Shown here piece by piece: positions 19,556 through 28,685 of a DNA stretch of 64,000 nucleotides. How positions within the stretch are numbered: position 1 is the stretch's first letter; the number at the start of each line of letters is the position of its first letter. Both the position numbers and the translations under genes were made by a program. This DNA comes from Halomonas halodenitrificans DSM 735 (GTDB lineage Bacteria; Pseudomonadota; Gammaproteobacteria; Pseudomonadales; Halomonadaceae): positions 310,001-374,000 of the forward strand of contig NZ_JHVH01000001.1 of assembly GCF_000620045.1 (NCBI RefSeq), read 5' to 3'. The notes beneath the pieces were generated by a model. The model did not search any database. It was not told the origin of the DNA and worked only from the letters and a program-made list of their open reading frames with translations.

Positions 19556-19640
19556 GGCAAGCCGAAGAGGAGGTCCTATGCCAGGGATGGCATCGGTAGC
19601 GCCCAGGGAGGGGTTCACAGCGCCTCCTCGAAGGCTTGCC
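19556..19640. repeat. Extragenic palindromic element
   Basis: Two 18-base arms (19556-19573 and 19623-19640) are inverted complements except for three central bases. Between them TGCCA-GGGA-TGGCA forms an inner stem-loop at about 19579-19592. The layout, a large imperfect palindrome in the gap between convergent dps and pepD, resembles REP-type elements. I saw no second copy in this window. Confidence 0.6.
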
Positions 19641-19734
19641 GCCAGATAAGCCCCTAGCACGGCAAGCAATCTCTATAGTCCTGCCCCAGGTCCGGCGCTC
19701 GTGTGTCTGGCGACCCGCCTCGATTACCGGCGAA

Positions 19735-21195
19735 TCACCGCGTCAGATCCTCGACCAGGGCGCGCAACAGCGTCCAGAACTCTTCCACCGAGGCGACCTC
19801 GACCCGCTCGTCCGGCGAGTGAGCGCCGCGAATCAGTGGCCCGAAGGAGATCATCTCAAGCGCCGGATACTTGCCGCCCAGGATGCCGCACTCCAACCCG
19901 GCATGAATCACCTTGACCGCCGGCTCGCTGCCCAGCGTGTCATGATGCACGCGCCGAAAACGCGTCAGCAGCTCACTGTCCCGCTGCGGCGCCCAGCCCG
20001 GGTAGCCATTCGCGAGGCGCACCTTGGCACCGATCAGTTCGAACACGGCACGCAGGCGGTCGGCCAGGTCCTGAGCGGCACTGTCATGCAGGGAGCGCAC
20101 CAGGGCGCCGAGGTGGAAGCGCCCCGCCTCGAGGCCTACCACGCCCAGGTTATTGGACGTCTCCACCACGCCGGGCACCTCGTGGCTCATGCGCTCGACG
20201 CCGCAAGGAGCGGCGTGCAGCGCGGCCAGCAACAGATGGGTCGCCTGAGCGGTAAGCGGCTCATCGGCGGATGCATCAACCGCCTCGAGCGTCAGCGCCA
20301 ACGCATCATCGACCCCGGCGTACTCCTGGCGCAAGGTCGCCTGCAAGGCGGCCACCTCCTCCATCGCGGCCTCCCGCTCCTCCTCGGGCAGCGTCAGTAC
20401 CGCGAACGCCTCCCGCGGCAGCGCATTCCGCAAGTTGCCGCCCTGATAGGCAACCAGCCGCATATCCAGGCGCTCCAGGAGGCGCAGCGCCCGTACCAGC
20501 AGCCGATTGGCGTTACCCAGCCCCTTGTGAATATCGATCCCCGAGTGGCCACCGCGCAGGCCCGTCAGCGACAGGCGCAGCGTCACCTCGTCGTCGGCCC
20601 TGGGCGCGGCCGGCAGCTGAGCTTCCACCACCACGTCGGTGCCGCCGGCACAGCCGATAAAGACCTCGCCGCGATCCTCGGAATCGAGATTGAGAAGATA
20701 ACGCCCCGTCAGCCAATCTTCGGCGAGGTTGAGCGCCCCGCCCATGCCGGACTCTTCCTCCAGGGTAAAGATCGCCTCCAGCGGGCCATGGGCAAGATCG
20801 CCATCCTCGAGAATGGCCAGGGCGGCGGCCACGCCGAGGCCGTTATCGGCGCCCAGGGTGGTATCCCGGGCACGCAGCCAACCATCGTCGCCCAGCCGGG
20901 TCTCGATGGGGTCGCGGGTAAAGTCGTGGGGATGGCCGCTGTTGGCCTGGGGCACCATGTCCAGGTGCCCCTGGAAGATCACTCCCGGAGCGTCTTCACT
21001 GCCTTTGGAGGCAGGCTTTCGAATCAGCAGATTGCCGAAGGCGTCACGCTCATGCGCCAGCCCCTGTTCGTCGGCCCAGGCCTCGAGGCGAGCCGCCAGG
21101 GCGGCCTCGTGGCCGGAGGGACGCGGGGTCTCGCAGAGGGTGCGAAAATGACGCCAGAGCGGCTGCGGTGCCAGCCGGTCGAGATGTTCGTTCAT
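19735..21195 (-). CDS. pepD: Aminoacyl-histidine dipeptidase (M20 family)
   Basis: The 486-residue protein has M20 metallopeptidase motifs in order. GHLDMVPQ holds the first zinc ligands, TLGADNGLGVAAAL has the bridging aspartate, and FTLEEESGMGGALNL has the catalytic Glu pair. LNLDSEDRGEVFIGCAGG and the C-terminal YPGWAPQRDSELL with HAGLECGIL complete the set. PepD hydrolyses Xaa-His dipeptides such as carnosine, as a cytosolic dimer. It lies 34 bases downstream of tmcA in the same direction. Confidence 0.96.
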   Translation of the reverse strand: MNEHLDRLAPQPLWRHFRTLCETPRPSGHEAALAARLEAWADEQGLAHERDAFGNLLIRKPASKGSEDAPGVIFQGHLDMVPQANSGHPHDFTRDPIETRLGDDGWLRARDTTLGADNGLGVAAALAILEDGDLAHGPLEAIFTLEEESGMGGALNLAEDWLTGRYLLNLDSEDRGEVFIGCAGGTDVVVEAQLPAAPRADDEVTLRLSLTGLRGGHSGIDIHKGLGNANRLLVRALRLLERLDMRLVAYQGGNLRNALPREAFAVLTLPEEEREAAMEEVAALQATLRQEYAGVDDALALTLEAVDASADEPLTAQATHLLLAALHAAPCGVERMSHEVPGVVETSNNLGVVGLEAGRFHLGALVRSLHDSAAQDLADRLRAVFELIGAKVRLANGYPGWAPQRDSELLTRFRRVHHDTLGSEPAVKVIHAGLECGILGGKYPALEMISFGPLIRGAHSPDERVEVASVEEFWTLLRALVEDLTR

Positions 21196-21229
21196 GATGT
21201 TCTCTTCCTCGGTTGCCGATCTACCTTAC

Positions 21230-23434
21230 TCAGCATGCCGCTGTAGGGGAAGAGAGGGACAACAGTATCGCCACTGCCTCACGCAGCCGGGCGGTGGCCT
21301 GGCGTCGGCCCGGTACGCCAAGATGTCTGGCCAGGGCCTCACCGGCCAGGCCCTGAAAGCCCCAAGCCACCAGCAATACCAGATGAGGATCGTCGGGCGC
21401 CATGCCGCCGGCCAGGGCGTGGCGGACCAGCGCCTGCAGCACCGGACGGGCCAGCGCCGGGTCACGATGGCCGACGGCGATATCCTCCGCGTCCCGCCGA
21501 TCGCTATCCGTCAATTCGGCGTCGCGCCCCTCCGCCAGCAGCGTGCTGGCCACCTCCGGCGCCAGGCCACGCAGCTCGAAAGCCAGCAGGCCGGGCAGGG
21601 CCCGCCGGAAGCGCTCGGCGAGCGAGCCCAGCAGCGACTCGCCACGCTGGCTGGTGGCCCGCGCCACCATCAGGGCGTGTTCACCGGTGGACGTCTCGCG
21701 GGTCAGCCCGAGACGCACGACGCGAAATCCCTGGCGCCGCCAGAAGGCAATCAGCGCCGGCTCGGCCCCGAAGCTGGCGCCCAACAGGTCGCAACCGTTC
21801 CGTCGCGCACGCTCCAGCTCCGCCGTCATCAGGGCCTGGCCGTACCCCTCGCGGCGCCGCCGGGGTGCCACGGCGATGCGTACGACCCGACGCAGGCGAG
21901 CGGTGAGGGCCTCTCGGGAGCCGGCGTGGGCGGCCAGGGACTGGGCCATAAGATGACCGCGTGGGCGGCGCTCGCCCCGCGCCACCTGCTCGGCGAGCCC
22001 CGCATCGAAGCCACCCTCATCCGCGGTCAGCACGACCCCGAGCGGTACGTCCTCCGCCGTCAGGGCGCTGACGGCGAGGCCGGGGCCATCCAGCAGCAAC
22101 CGCAGATCGCTGGGAGTGGTGCGGTAGTGGGCCTGTACCAGCAGGCCGAACAGGGCGCGCAGGCGAGGTTCATCGGCGGCCAGAGTCTCCCGCGGCAACC
22201 AGTGCACGTCCCCGGCGGTTTCAGCCGGCGGTTCGAGAGGTTCGGCATCCAGCATCAGCAAGCGATGGATCAACGGCTCGAGAGGGTCATCACTCGCCCA
22301 GCGAATCGGCGTCGCCAGATGCAGCCCCCGCCACTCCGGCGTGGTGCGGTCGAGACGCTCGCGGAAACGCAGGGCGAAGCCACGCCCGGAGCCCTCATAA
22401 CCATGCACCGTAGTGGCGAAGGCGATGCGCGGGAAGGCATCGAGCCACTCGCCGAGCAGCCCGGCGGGAATGGCCGCCGCCTCGTCCACCAGCAGCAGTC
22501 GGCCGGCACCGCCGACCTCACCCTGCCGGGCCAGCTCGGCCAGGGCATCGGGAGCCACGAAGCGCACCTGCCCCTGCTCGGTGGAGAAGGCGTTCCCGCG
22601 CCTCTCGCCGTGCGGGCAGAGCGTCGCCAGGCGTTCGAACAGGCTCTCCACCGCGGCGGGCCGCGGCGCGGTCACCAGCACCTCGGGCTCGCCGGCGGCC
22701 AGCCAACGGACGCAGGCGATGCCCAGGGCGGCACTCTTGCCGCGTCCCCGGTCGGCGGTGATCACCAGGGGACGACGGCGGCGCAGACGCGCCAGGCGGC
22801 CCACCGCCCGGGCCTGGTCCTCGGTCAGGCAGTCCGGATCCGCGGGCATCGCTTCGGCGGGCCCCGGGTGGGTGGGAAAACGGGGCAGCAGCGGCGACTT
22901 TCCGACATGCCAGCGGATTACCGCGTCGTCGGCCTCCAACAGGCGCGCCAGCCGGGCCAGGTAGCGGCTCGTCAGTGCCTCGGGACGCCAGGGATGCTCG
23001 GCCAGCCGCGCGTAGTCGGCATCCGGCCGGCTTCCCCACGCCCTGGGGGTCATCAGCACCAGCAGGCCACCGGCACGCAGCGTGCCGGCCAGGGCCGCGA
23101 CCGCATCGGGGTCGAAGCCCGCCGCCTCGGAAACCGCATCGATGATCAGCAGGTCATGCTCGCCCCCCAGCCGGGTACGGGCCCGGGCGGGCGCCAGCCA
23201 ATGCGCCGCCTCGATCCGCCGCGGCGCCTCGGGGGCGACCCAGAGGGGGGAGTGCCATCGGCCGGCTCGCCATAGCTCGCCGGCGGCCTCACAGCACGCC
23301 CGGGGCGTTCCCTGCAACCATATCAGGCCTCGCCAACGACGGAGGGCGAGCCCCGGGACCTGGTCCAGTATCACCCGGGCCGCGGCGCCCCACTCTCGCC
23401 CTTCTCTGCCTCCTTCTTCCTGCCTCTCGGTCAT
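21230..23434 (-). CDS. tmcA: tRNA(Met) cytidine acetyltransferase
   Basis: The 734-residue protein acetylates the wobble cytidine of elongator tRNA(Met). It has the TmcA order: an N-terminal DUF1726-like part, a RecD-like helicase module with Walker A (ITADRGRGKSAALG), DEAAAIP and ATTVHGYEGSGRGF, then a GNAT acetyltransferase domain (VRIAVAPRRRREGYGQALM), then a C-terminal tRNA-binding region. The start at 23434 follows GGAG; an in-frame ATG eight codons upstream is less well placed. Confidence 0.95.
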   Translation of the reverse strand: MTERQEEGGREGREWGAAARVILDQVPGLALRRWRGLIWLQGTPRACCEAAGELWRAGRWHSPLWVAPEAPRRIEAAHWLAPARARTRLGGEHDLLIIDAVSEAAGFDPDAVAALAGTLRAGGLLVLMTPRAWGSRPDADYARLAEHPWRPEALTSRYLARLARLLEADDAVIRWHVGKSPLLPRFPTHPGPAEAMPADPDCLTEDQARAVGRLARLRRRRPLVITADRGRGKSAALGIACVRWLAAGEPEVLVTAPRPAAVESLFERLATLCPHGERRGNAFSTEQGQVRFVAPDALAELARQGEVGGAGRLLLVDEAAAIPAGLLGEWLDAFPRIAFATTVHGYEGSGRGFALRFRERLDRTTPEWRGLHLATPIRWASDDPLEPLIHRLLMLDAEPLEPPAETAGDVHWLPRETLAADEPRLRALFGLLVQAHYRTTPSDLRLLLDGPGLAVSALTAEDVPLGVVLTADEGGFDAGLAEQVARGERRPRGHLMAQSLAAHAGSREALTARLRRVVRIAVAPRRRREGYGQALMTAELERARRNGCDLLGASFGAEPALIAFWRRQGFRVVRLGLTRETSTGEHALMVARATSQRGESLLGSLAERFRRALPGLLAFELRGLAPEVASTLLAEGRDAELTDSDRRDAEDIAVGHRDPALARPVLQALVRHALAGGMAPDDPHLVLLVAWGFQGLAGEALARHLGVPGRRQATARLREAVAILLSLSSPTAAC

Positions 23435-23533
23435 CGCCCTCTCCTGACACCTCTCCATGAGCCCCGGCCACTTGGCACTTTAGTCTTATGGCGATGCAGT
23501 GTTCAACGCTGGCGGCAGCCCCGAAGACTTACC

Positions 23534-23549
23534 TTTACGTCAACGTAAT
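23534..23549. promoter_or_regulatory. Palindromic operator candidate (LiuR-like) upstream of the TRAP operon
   Basis: TTACGT-CA-ACGTAA at 23535-23548 lies in the 363-base gap between divergent tmcA and the TRAP transporter genes. It resembles the TTTACGTTWACGTAAA type of site bound by LiuR-like MerR regulators. An AT-rich stretch suited to a promoter follows. The regulator assignment is inference. Confidence 0.4.
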
Positions 23550-23797
23550 TAACATCTAACTATCTGATAAAAATATCATTCCCGAAAGCACCGCTGCCTG
23601 TACGGCCACCGGCAATGTGTCTGCTTTCTGGCTCAAAAGGCAAGGCATCGCACAAAAGCGGAATCGTCTTGCAGGCCTGCAGAGTGTTAGTTTGCAAGCG
23701 TAGTTACGAATTCGCCAATGCATCTCGTCGGCGCCCCCTGCCATCGTGCCTCGTCCGGTCGGCGCCGACGCCCGCTCAGAACCGAAGGGAAAACAAT

Positions 23798-24907
23798 ATG
23801 CAAGCACTGCGCTCCTTCACACTTACCGGCCTGGCTGCCGGCGTGGCCCTGGCCGCGCTGAGCACTACTGCCCAGGCTCAGGAAGAGTGGACCATGACCA
23901 CCACCTGGCCCGACAACCTCGATCTCATCCAGATGGATCGTCACTGGGTCGAGCTGGCCAATCAGCTGGTCGGTGATGAGCTGAACATCAACTTCCGCGC
24001 CGGCGGCACCCTGATGCCCGGCAGCGAGGTCTTCGATGCCACCCAGACGGGCGCCATCGAGGCGGCCGCCGACTGGCCCGGTTACTGGGCCGGCCTGAGC
24101 CCCGCCTTCTCGCCGCTGGCCACAACGACCAGCCTGTTCAACGGCGTCGACTACCTCAACTGGATCAACCAGTGGGGCGGTTTCGAGCTGTATCAGGAGG
24201 TCTACGGCGAGTATGACATGGTCTACCTGCCCTACGGCATCACCAACAACGAGTCCGGCTTCATGGGTGGCACGCCCATCGAGAGCATCGCTGACCTGGA
24301 GGGCAAGCGCCTGCGCCTTTCCGGCCGCGATCAGGGCCGCGTACTCGAGAAGCTCGGCGGCTCCCAGGTCACCCTGGCGGGTGGCGAGGTCTACCAGGCC
24401 ATTGAGCGGGGCGTGATCGACGCCGGTGAATTCTCCACGCCGGGGGTCGACTACAAGGCCGGTTTCGGCGAGGTCGCCGACTACTGGTCCACCCCGGGCT
24501 GGCACCAGTCCGCCAGCGTCTTCGGCGTGATGATCAACAAGGATGCCTGGGATGCCCTCTCCGAGGAGACCCAGGAGAAGTTGAAGATCGCCGCCGAAGC
24601 GACCATGACCTGGTCACTGGCGTGGTCCGAGCGGCAGTCCACCGAGGCGACGGTCAAGTTCAAGGAAGATGGCATGACCATCAACCAGCTGTCCGAAGAG
24701 GATCTGGCGCGCATCCAGGACATCACCAACGAGGTGATCCTGCAGGGTGCCTGCGAGGATCCGATGCACGCCAAGATCTACCACTCCATGGTCGGCTACC
24801 TGGAGCATTACGCCAACTGGCGTGATGTGACCGTGCCCTTCAACATGAGCCGCACCATGGACAACCTGCCGTCCCTCGAGAAACTCGAGAGCTGCATGAA
24901 CGAGTAA
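23798..24907 (+). CDS. TRAP transporter solute-binding protein (DctP family)
   Basis: The 369-residue periplasmic protein has a Sec signal ending ALSTTAQAQ and then the mature EEWTMTTTWPDNLDL. DctP-family features include GTLMPGSEVFDATQTGAIEAA, LEGKRLRLSGRDQGRVLEKLGGSQVTLAGGEVYQAIERGVID (given here as GKRLRLSGRD and GGEVYQAIERGVID), with the ligand arginine in the first. The long form with KLGGSQV resembles binders of mannonate-type or alpha-keto and organic acids. The cargo cannot be fixed from sequence. DctQ and DctM genes follow. Confidence 0.92.
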   Translation: MQALRSFTLTGLAAGVALAALSTTAQAQEEWTMTTTWPDNLDLIQMDRHWVELANQLVGDELNINFRAGGTLMPGSEVFDATQTGAIEAAADWPGYWAGLSPAFSPLATTTSLFNGVDYLNWINQWGGFELYQEVYGEYDMVYLPYGITNNESGFMGGTPIESIADLEGKRLRLSGRDQGRVLEKLGGSQVTLAGGEVYQAIERGVIDAGEFSTPGVDYKAGFGEVADYWSTPGWHQSASVFGVMINKDAWDALSEETQEKLKIAAEATMTWSLAWSERQSTEATVKFKEDGMTINQLSEEDLARIQDITNEVILQGACEDPMHAKIYHSMVGYLEHYANWRDVTVPFNMSRTMDNLPSLEKLESCMNE

Positions 24908-24916
24908 GCGAACCGG

Positions 24917-24937
24917 GCCGGGCCCAAAGTGCCCGGC
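24917..24937 (+). terminator. Attenuating hairpin between dctP and dctQ
   Basis: GCCGGGC (24917-24923) pairs with GCCCGGC (24931-24937). Such hairpins after the binding-protein gene commonly raise its output over the permease genes. Confidence 0.55.
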
Positions 24938-25005
24938 CTCCCTCTTCCGGCGGCCTCTTCAGCGCCCTGTGTTCGTCTGACAAGATCGATTCCGAGAGCC
25001 TCACC

Positions 25006-25509
25006 ATGAACGCCATTGCCAGGGCCATCGATGCCCTAAACGAGGGGTTCGGACGCCTGATCGCCCCGCTCCTTGCCGTGATCACGCTGATCGTGATCTA
25101 CGATATCGCCGCACGCTTCTTTATCGGCCGCCCCAGTGACTGGGCCTTCGATGTCACCAAGATGCTGTTCGGCGCCCACTTCATGCTGATGGCGGCCTAT
25201 GGCCTGCGCCATCATGCCCATGTCGAAGTCGACGTGCTCAAGCGCCTGCTGTCCCGCCGCAAACAGGCGACTCTCGAGCTGCTCGGCTATCTGCTCTTCT
25301 TCGTGCCCTTCATCTGGATGCTGCTGACCTTCGGCTGGGCCTTCTTCGAACGCTCCCTCAGCCGCGGCGAGACCACCTACGGCATGATGTCCATCCCGGT
25401 CTACCCGGTGAAGGGCGTCATCGTCGTGGCCGCCCTGCTGCTGCTGTTGCAGGGCGCCGCCATCGTCATCCGCGCCGGCACTGAACTGCGCAAGGAAGGT
25501 GCCGCATGA
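25006..25509 (+). CDS. TRAP transporter small permease (DctQ)
   Basis: The 167-residue protein has four predicted helices with the DctQ pattern: DIAARFFIGRPSDWAFDVTKMLFGAHFMLMAAYGLRHHAHVEVDVL (short forms SDWAFDVTK, HHAHVEVD), then the third and fourth helices (LLGYLLFFVPFIWMLL, YPVKGVIVVAALLLLLQGA). It forms the small subunit that docks the binding protein on DctM. It overlaps the dctM start by four bases. Confidence 0.93.
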   Translation: MNAIARAIDALNEGFGRLIAPLLAVITLIVIYDIAARFFIGRPSDWAFDVTKMLFGAHFMLMAAYGLRHHAHVEVDVLKRLLSRRKQATLELLGYLLFFVPFIWMLLTFGWAFFERSLSRGETTYGMMSIPVYPVKGVIVVAALLLLLQGAAIVIRAGTELRKEGAA

Positions 25510-26834
25510 GCCCCGAGATCCTCACCCTGTTCATGTTCAGCGGCCTTCTGATCGGGTTGTTCATGGGTCACCCGCTGGCCTTCGTGCTCGGCGGCGTCGC
25601 CGTGCTCGGCGCCTGGCTCGGCCCCGGCGCCAAGACGCTGGGCATCCTGATCAACAATATCTACGGCAACTCCATGGACAACTATGTCCTGGTGGCCATT
25701 CCCCTGTTCGTGCTGATGGCGCGCTTTCTCAATGATTCCGGCGTCACCGAGAAGATGTTCGACACCATGCGCCTGCTGCTCGCCAACCTGCGCGGCGGTC
25801 TGGCCCTGACCGTGGTCATCGTCTCGGTGTTGCTGGCCGCCACCACCGGCATCGTGGGTGCCTCCATCGCGGTGATGGGTATGATCGCCCTGGTCCCGAT
25901 GCTCAAGTACTCCTATAACAAGGAACTCAGCGCCGGGGTGATCATGGCCAGCGGCTGCCTGGGGATCCTGATCCCCCCCAGCATCATGCTGATCCTGATG
26001 GCCAGCTACTCGCCGGTCTCGGTGGGAGCCCTGTTCGCCGGCGCGCTGGTGCCGGGGGTGATGCTGGGCGTGATGTATGCCCTCTACGTATTGATCATCT
26101 GCTTTATAAAGCCCAGCTACGGCCCGGCCGTGCCCGCCGAGGAGCGCGCCGAGACCTCCACCGGCCAGCTGCTGGTCATGCTCGCCAAGTATGTGCTGCC
26201 GCCCATGTCGCTGATCCTCGGCGTGCTGGGCTCGCTGTTTTTGGGCATCGCCACCGCCACCGAGGCCTCGGCCATCGGGGTGGCCATCGCCTTCGTGCTG
26301 TTCATGATCTTCGGCGACCGCAAGGCGTCGACCTGCTACCGCACCCTGATCGAGGCCAGCAAGACCACTACCATGGTGATGCTGGTGGTAGTCGGGGCGA
26401 CCGCCTTCACCGGGGTGTTCTCCATCGGCGGCGGCATGGAGGTCATCCACGATGTCGTGATGGCCATGCCCGGCGGTAACATCGGCGCCCTGGTACTGAT
26501 GCTGTTTCTGGTATTTATCCTGGGCATGTTCCTGGACTGGACCGGCATCGTGCTGCTCAGCTTCCCGATCATGCTGCCCATCGTCGACAGCATGGGCGTG
26601 GACATGCTGTGGTTCGTGGTCATGGTGGCGGTGGTGCTGCAGACCTCCTTCTTGACGCCCCCCTTCGGCTATGCGCTCTTCTATCTCAAGGGCGTGGCGC
26701 CCCCCGGGGTGGAGATCGTCGACCTCTACAGGGCGGTCATCCCCTTCGTGGCCCTGATCGTGCTGGCCTGCCTGCTGATGGCCTTCTTCCCGGTCCTGGT
26801 GACCGGCCTGCCATCGATGCTGATCGGCTACTGA
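25506..26834 (+). CDS. TRAP transporter large permease (DctM)
   Basis: The 442-residue protein has about twelve helices and typical DctM segments. These are MGHPLAFVLGGVAVLGAW, NYVLVAIPLFVLMARFL, AGVIMASGCLGILIPPSIMLIL, TATEASAIGVAIAF and GMFLDWTGIVLLSFPIMLPI. It is the Na+-driven transport subunit. The ATGA overlap with dctQ shows translational coupling. A 16-bp perfect hairpin follows the gene. Confidence 0.95.
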   Translation: MSPEILTLFMFSGLLIGLFMGHPLAFVLGGVAVLGAWLGPGAKTLGILINNIYGNSMDNYVLVAIPLFVLMARFLNDSGVTEKMFDTMRLLLANLRGGLALTVVIVSVLLAATTGIVGASIAVMGMIALVPMLKYSYNKELSAGVIMASGCLGILIPPSIMLILMASYSPVSVGALFAGALVPGVMLGVMYALYVLIICFIKPSYGPAVPAEERAETSTGQLLVMLAKYVLPPMSLILGVLGSLFLGIATATEASAIGVAIAFVLFMIFGDRKASTCYRTLIEASKTTTMVMLVVVGATAFTGVFSIGGGMEVIHDVVMAMPGGNIGALVLMLFLVFILGMFLDWTGIVLLSFPIMLPIVDSMGVDMLWFVVMVAVVLQTSFLTPPFGYALFYLKGVAPPGVEIVDLYRAVIPFVALIVLACLLMAFFPVLVTGLPSMLIGY

Positions 26835-26848
26835 TCTCGCTGCGGTGA

Positions 26849-26886
26849 ACCGCACCCCCGCCGTCAATGAACGGCGGGGGTGCGGT
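26849..26886 (+). terminator. Terminator of the TRAP operon
   Basis: A perfect 16-bp stem (26849-26864 with 26871-26886) and six-base loop lie 15 bases after dctM. No long T run follows. Confidence 0.7.
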
Positions 26887-27002
26887 AACGATGATAATCC
26901 TGCGGTCAGCGGAAGTTACCTGCAGAAAACGAGCGCAACTGATACCATTTGCCGTCGTCAACGCCTCGCATTTGTCATCCTGCGCCCGCAAGGAGCCTCC
27001 CC

Positions 27003-28685
27003 TTGTCTCGACCCACCAGTGGCGGCCAGCCCGCCTTACCGCGTCGGCTGTTTTCCTCCTTCACTCCCTGGACCGCCCTGCTGCTCGGGGTCGCCCTGAT
27101 CGTGGCACTCCCGGTGTTGGCAGTGCTGTCCCACATCCTGGTTCCCACCGATGGGGTCTGGCCGCACCTGGCCAGCACGGTGCTGCCTCGCTACCTGGTC
27201 AACACCCTGTTCCTGGTCATCACGGTGGGGCTCGGCACCCTGATCATCGGCACCGGTACCGCCTGGCTGGTGGTGATGTGCCGCTTCCCCGGTCGACGCC
27301 TGTTCGAGTGGGCGCTGCTGCTGCCGCTGGCCGTGCCGACCTATGTGATCGCCTACGCCTACACCGACTTCCTGCAGTTTTCCGGTCCGCTGCAGGGATG
27401 GTTGCGTGATCTTTTCGGCTGGGGCTTCGGCGACTACTGGTTTCCCGAGGTCCGCTCACTGGGCGGCGCGGCAACGCTGATTACCCTGGTGCTCTACCCC
27501 TACGTCTATCTGCTGGCACGCGCCTCGTTCATGGAGCAGTCGGTATGCATGCTGGATGTGGGCCGCACCCTGGGGCGTGGCCCCTGGCGACTATTCGGCA
27601 GCGTGGCGATACCCCTGTCGCGCCCCGCCCTGGTGGGTGGTGTCTCCCTGGTGTTGATGGAGACGCTGAACGAGTTCGGTGCGGTGCAGTACTTCGGGGT
27701 GGATACCTTTACCACCGGCATCTACCGCACCTGGTTCGGCCTCGGCGAGCAAGCCGCTGCGGCCCAGCTGGCCGCCTGCCTGCTGACCTTCGTGATCGCC
27801 CTGGTGCTGTTGGAGCGCTGGTCGCGGGGCAAGCGTCGCTACTTCCACACCTCCAGCCGCTATCAACAGCTCCCCGAATTTCACCTCGGCGGCATGGCCT
27901 CGGCGGGGGCCGTTCTGGCGTGTCTACTGCCGATCCTCGGCGGCTTTCTCATCCCCAGCGGCATCCTCGCCGAGCTGGCCATTCAGCAGGGCGATTCGCT
28001 ATTCGGCGCCAGTTTTATCGGCTATGCCCGCAACAGCCTGATACTGGCGGCCATCGCCGCACTGGTCGCGGTGACCCTGGCGGTGGTGCTCAGCTACGGG
28101 GTGCGTCTCGATGATACCCGACTGACCCGCATGGCCACGCGCATCTCGGCCATGGGCTATGCGATTCCGGGGTCGGTGGTGGCCGTGGGGATACTGATTC
28201 CCTTCGCCTGGCTGGATAACACCATCAACACCTGGCTACTGGCGAACGGCGGAGAGGTGATTGGGCTGATCTTCAGCGGCTCGGCGTTTATCCTGATCTA
28301 CGCCTATGTAGTGCGCTTCCTGGCGGTGTCGTTCAATGCCGTGGAGGCGAGCCTGGGCAAGGTAACTCCGAGCATGGATGCCGCCTCACGCACCTTGGGC
28401 CAGACCGCCACCGGGACGCTCAAGCGGGTGCATACCCCGATCATGCGCGGCAGCCTGCTGGCCGCCTGTATTCTGGTGTTTGTCGATGTGATGAAGGAGC
28501 TGCCGGCCACCATCATCCTGCGCCCCTTCGACTTCGATACCCTGGCGGTGCGCGCTCACAACCTGGCGGCCGACGAGCGGCTCGCCGAGGCCTCCACGGC
28601 CTCGCTAGCCATCGTGGTCGTGGGCATAATCCCGGTGATCCTGCTTAGCCTGGCCATGCGCCGCTCGCGCCCCGGCGGGGGCTGA
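27003..28685 (+). CDS. fbpB: Iron(III) ABC transporter permease (FbpB-type, two-domain)
   Basis: The 560-residue protein has two permease halves of six helices each, as in FbpB/SfuB. The EAA loops read LDVGRTLGRGPWRLFGSVAIPLSRPAL in the first half (short form GRTLGRGPWRLFGSVAIPLS) and DAASRTLGQTATGTLKRVHTPIM in the second. The start is a TTG at 27003 with AAGGAG seven bases upstream. ATGATAATC-like sequence at 26890-26900 resembles part of a Fur box. The 3' end overlaps the convergent ATPase gene by 81 bases, an unusual arrangement for subunits of one transporter. Confidence 0.92.
   Translation: MSRPTSGGQPALPRRLFSSFTPWTALLLGVALIVALPVLAVLSHILVPTDGVWPHLASTVLPRYLVNTLFLVITVGLGTLIIGTGTAWLVVMCRFPGRRLFEWALLLPLAVPTYVIAYAYTDFLQFSGPLQGWLRDLFGWGFGDYWFPEVRSLGGAATLITLVLYPYVYLLARASFMEQSVCMLDVGRTLGRGPWRLFGSVAIPLSRPALVGGVSLVLMETLNEFGAVQYFGVDTFTTGIYRTWFGLGEQAAAAQLAACLLTFVIALVLLERWSRGKRRYFHTSSRYQQLPEFHLGGMASAGAVLACLLPILGGFLIPSGILAELAIQQGDSLFGASFIGYARNSLILAAIAALVAVTLAVVLSYGVRLDDTRLTRMATRISAMGYAIPGSVVAVGILIPFAWLDNTINTWLLANGGEVIGLIFSGSAFILIYAYVVRFLAVSFNAVEASLGKVTPSMDAASRTLGQTATGTLKRVHTPIMRGSLLAACILVFVDVMKELPATIILRPFDFDTLAVRAHNLAADERLAEASTASLAIVVVGIIPVILLSLAMRRSRPGGG

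Noticed and set aside
19636..21246. Plus-strand ORF of 536 codons
   Set aside because: Antisense shadow of pepD, which has complete M20 motifs; the product is Arg/Gln/Gly-rich low-complexity sequence typical of GC-rich antisense frames.
21194..23275. Plus-strand ORF of 693 codons
   Set aside because: Antisense shadow of tmcA with no motifs and biased composition.
25401..26867. Minus-strand ORF of 488 codons rich in His/Gln/Asp
   Set aside because: Antisense shadow of dctM; composition reflects the complement of membrane-protein codons.
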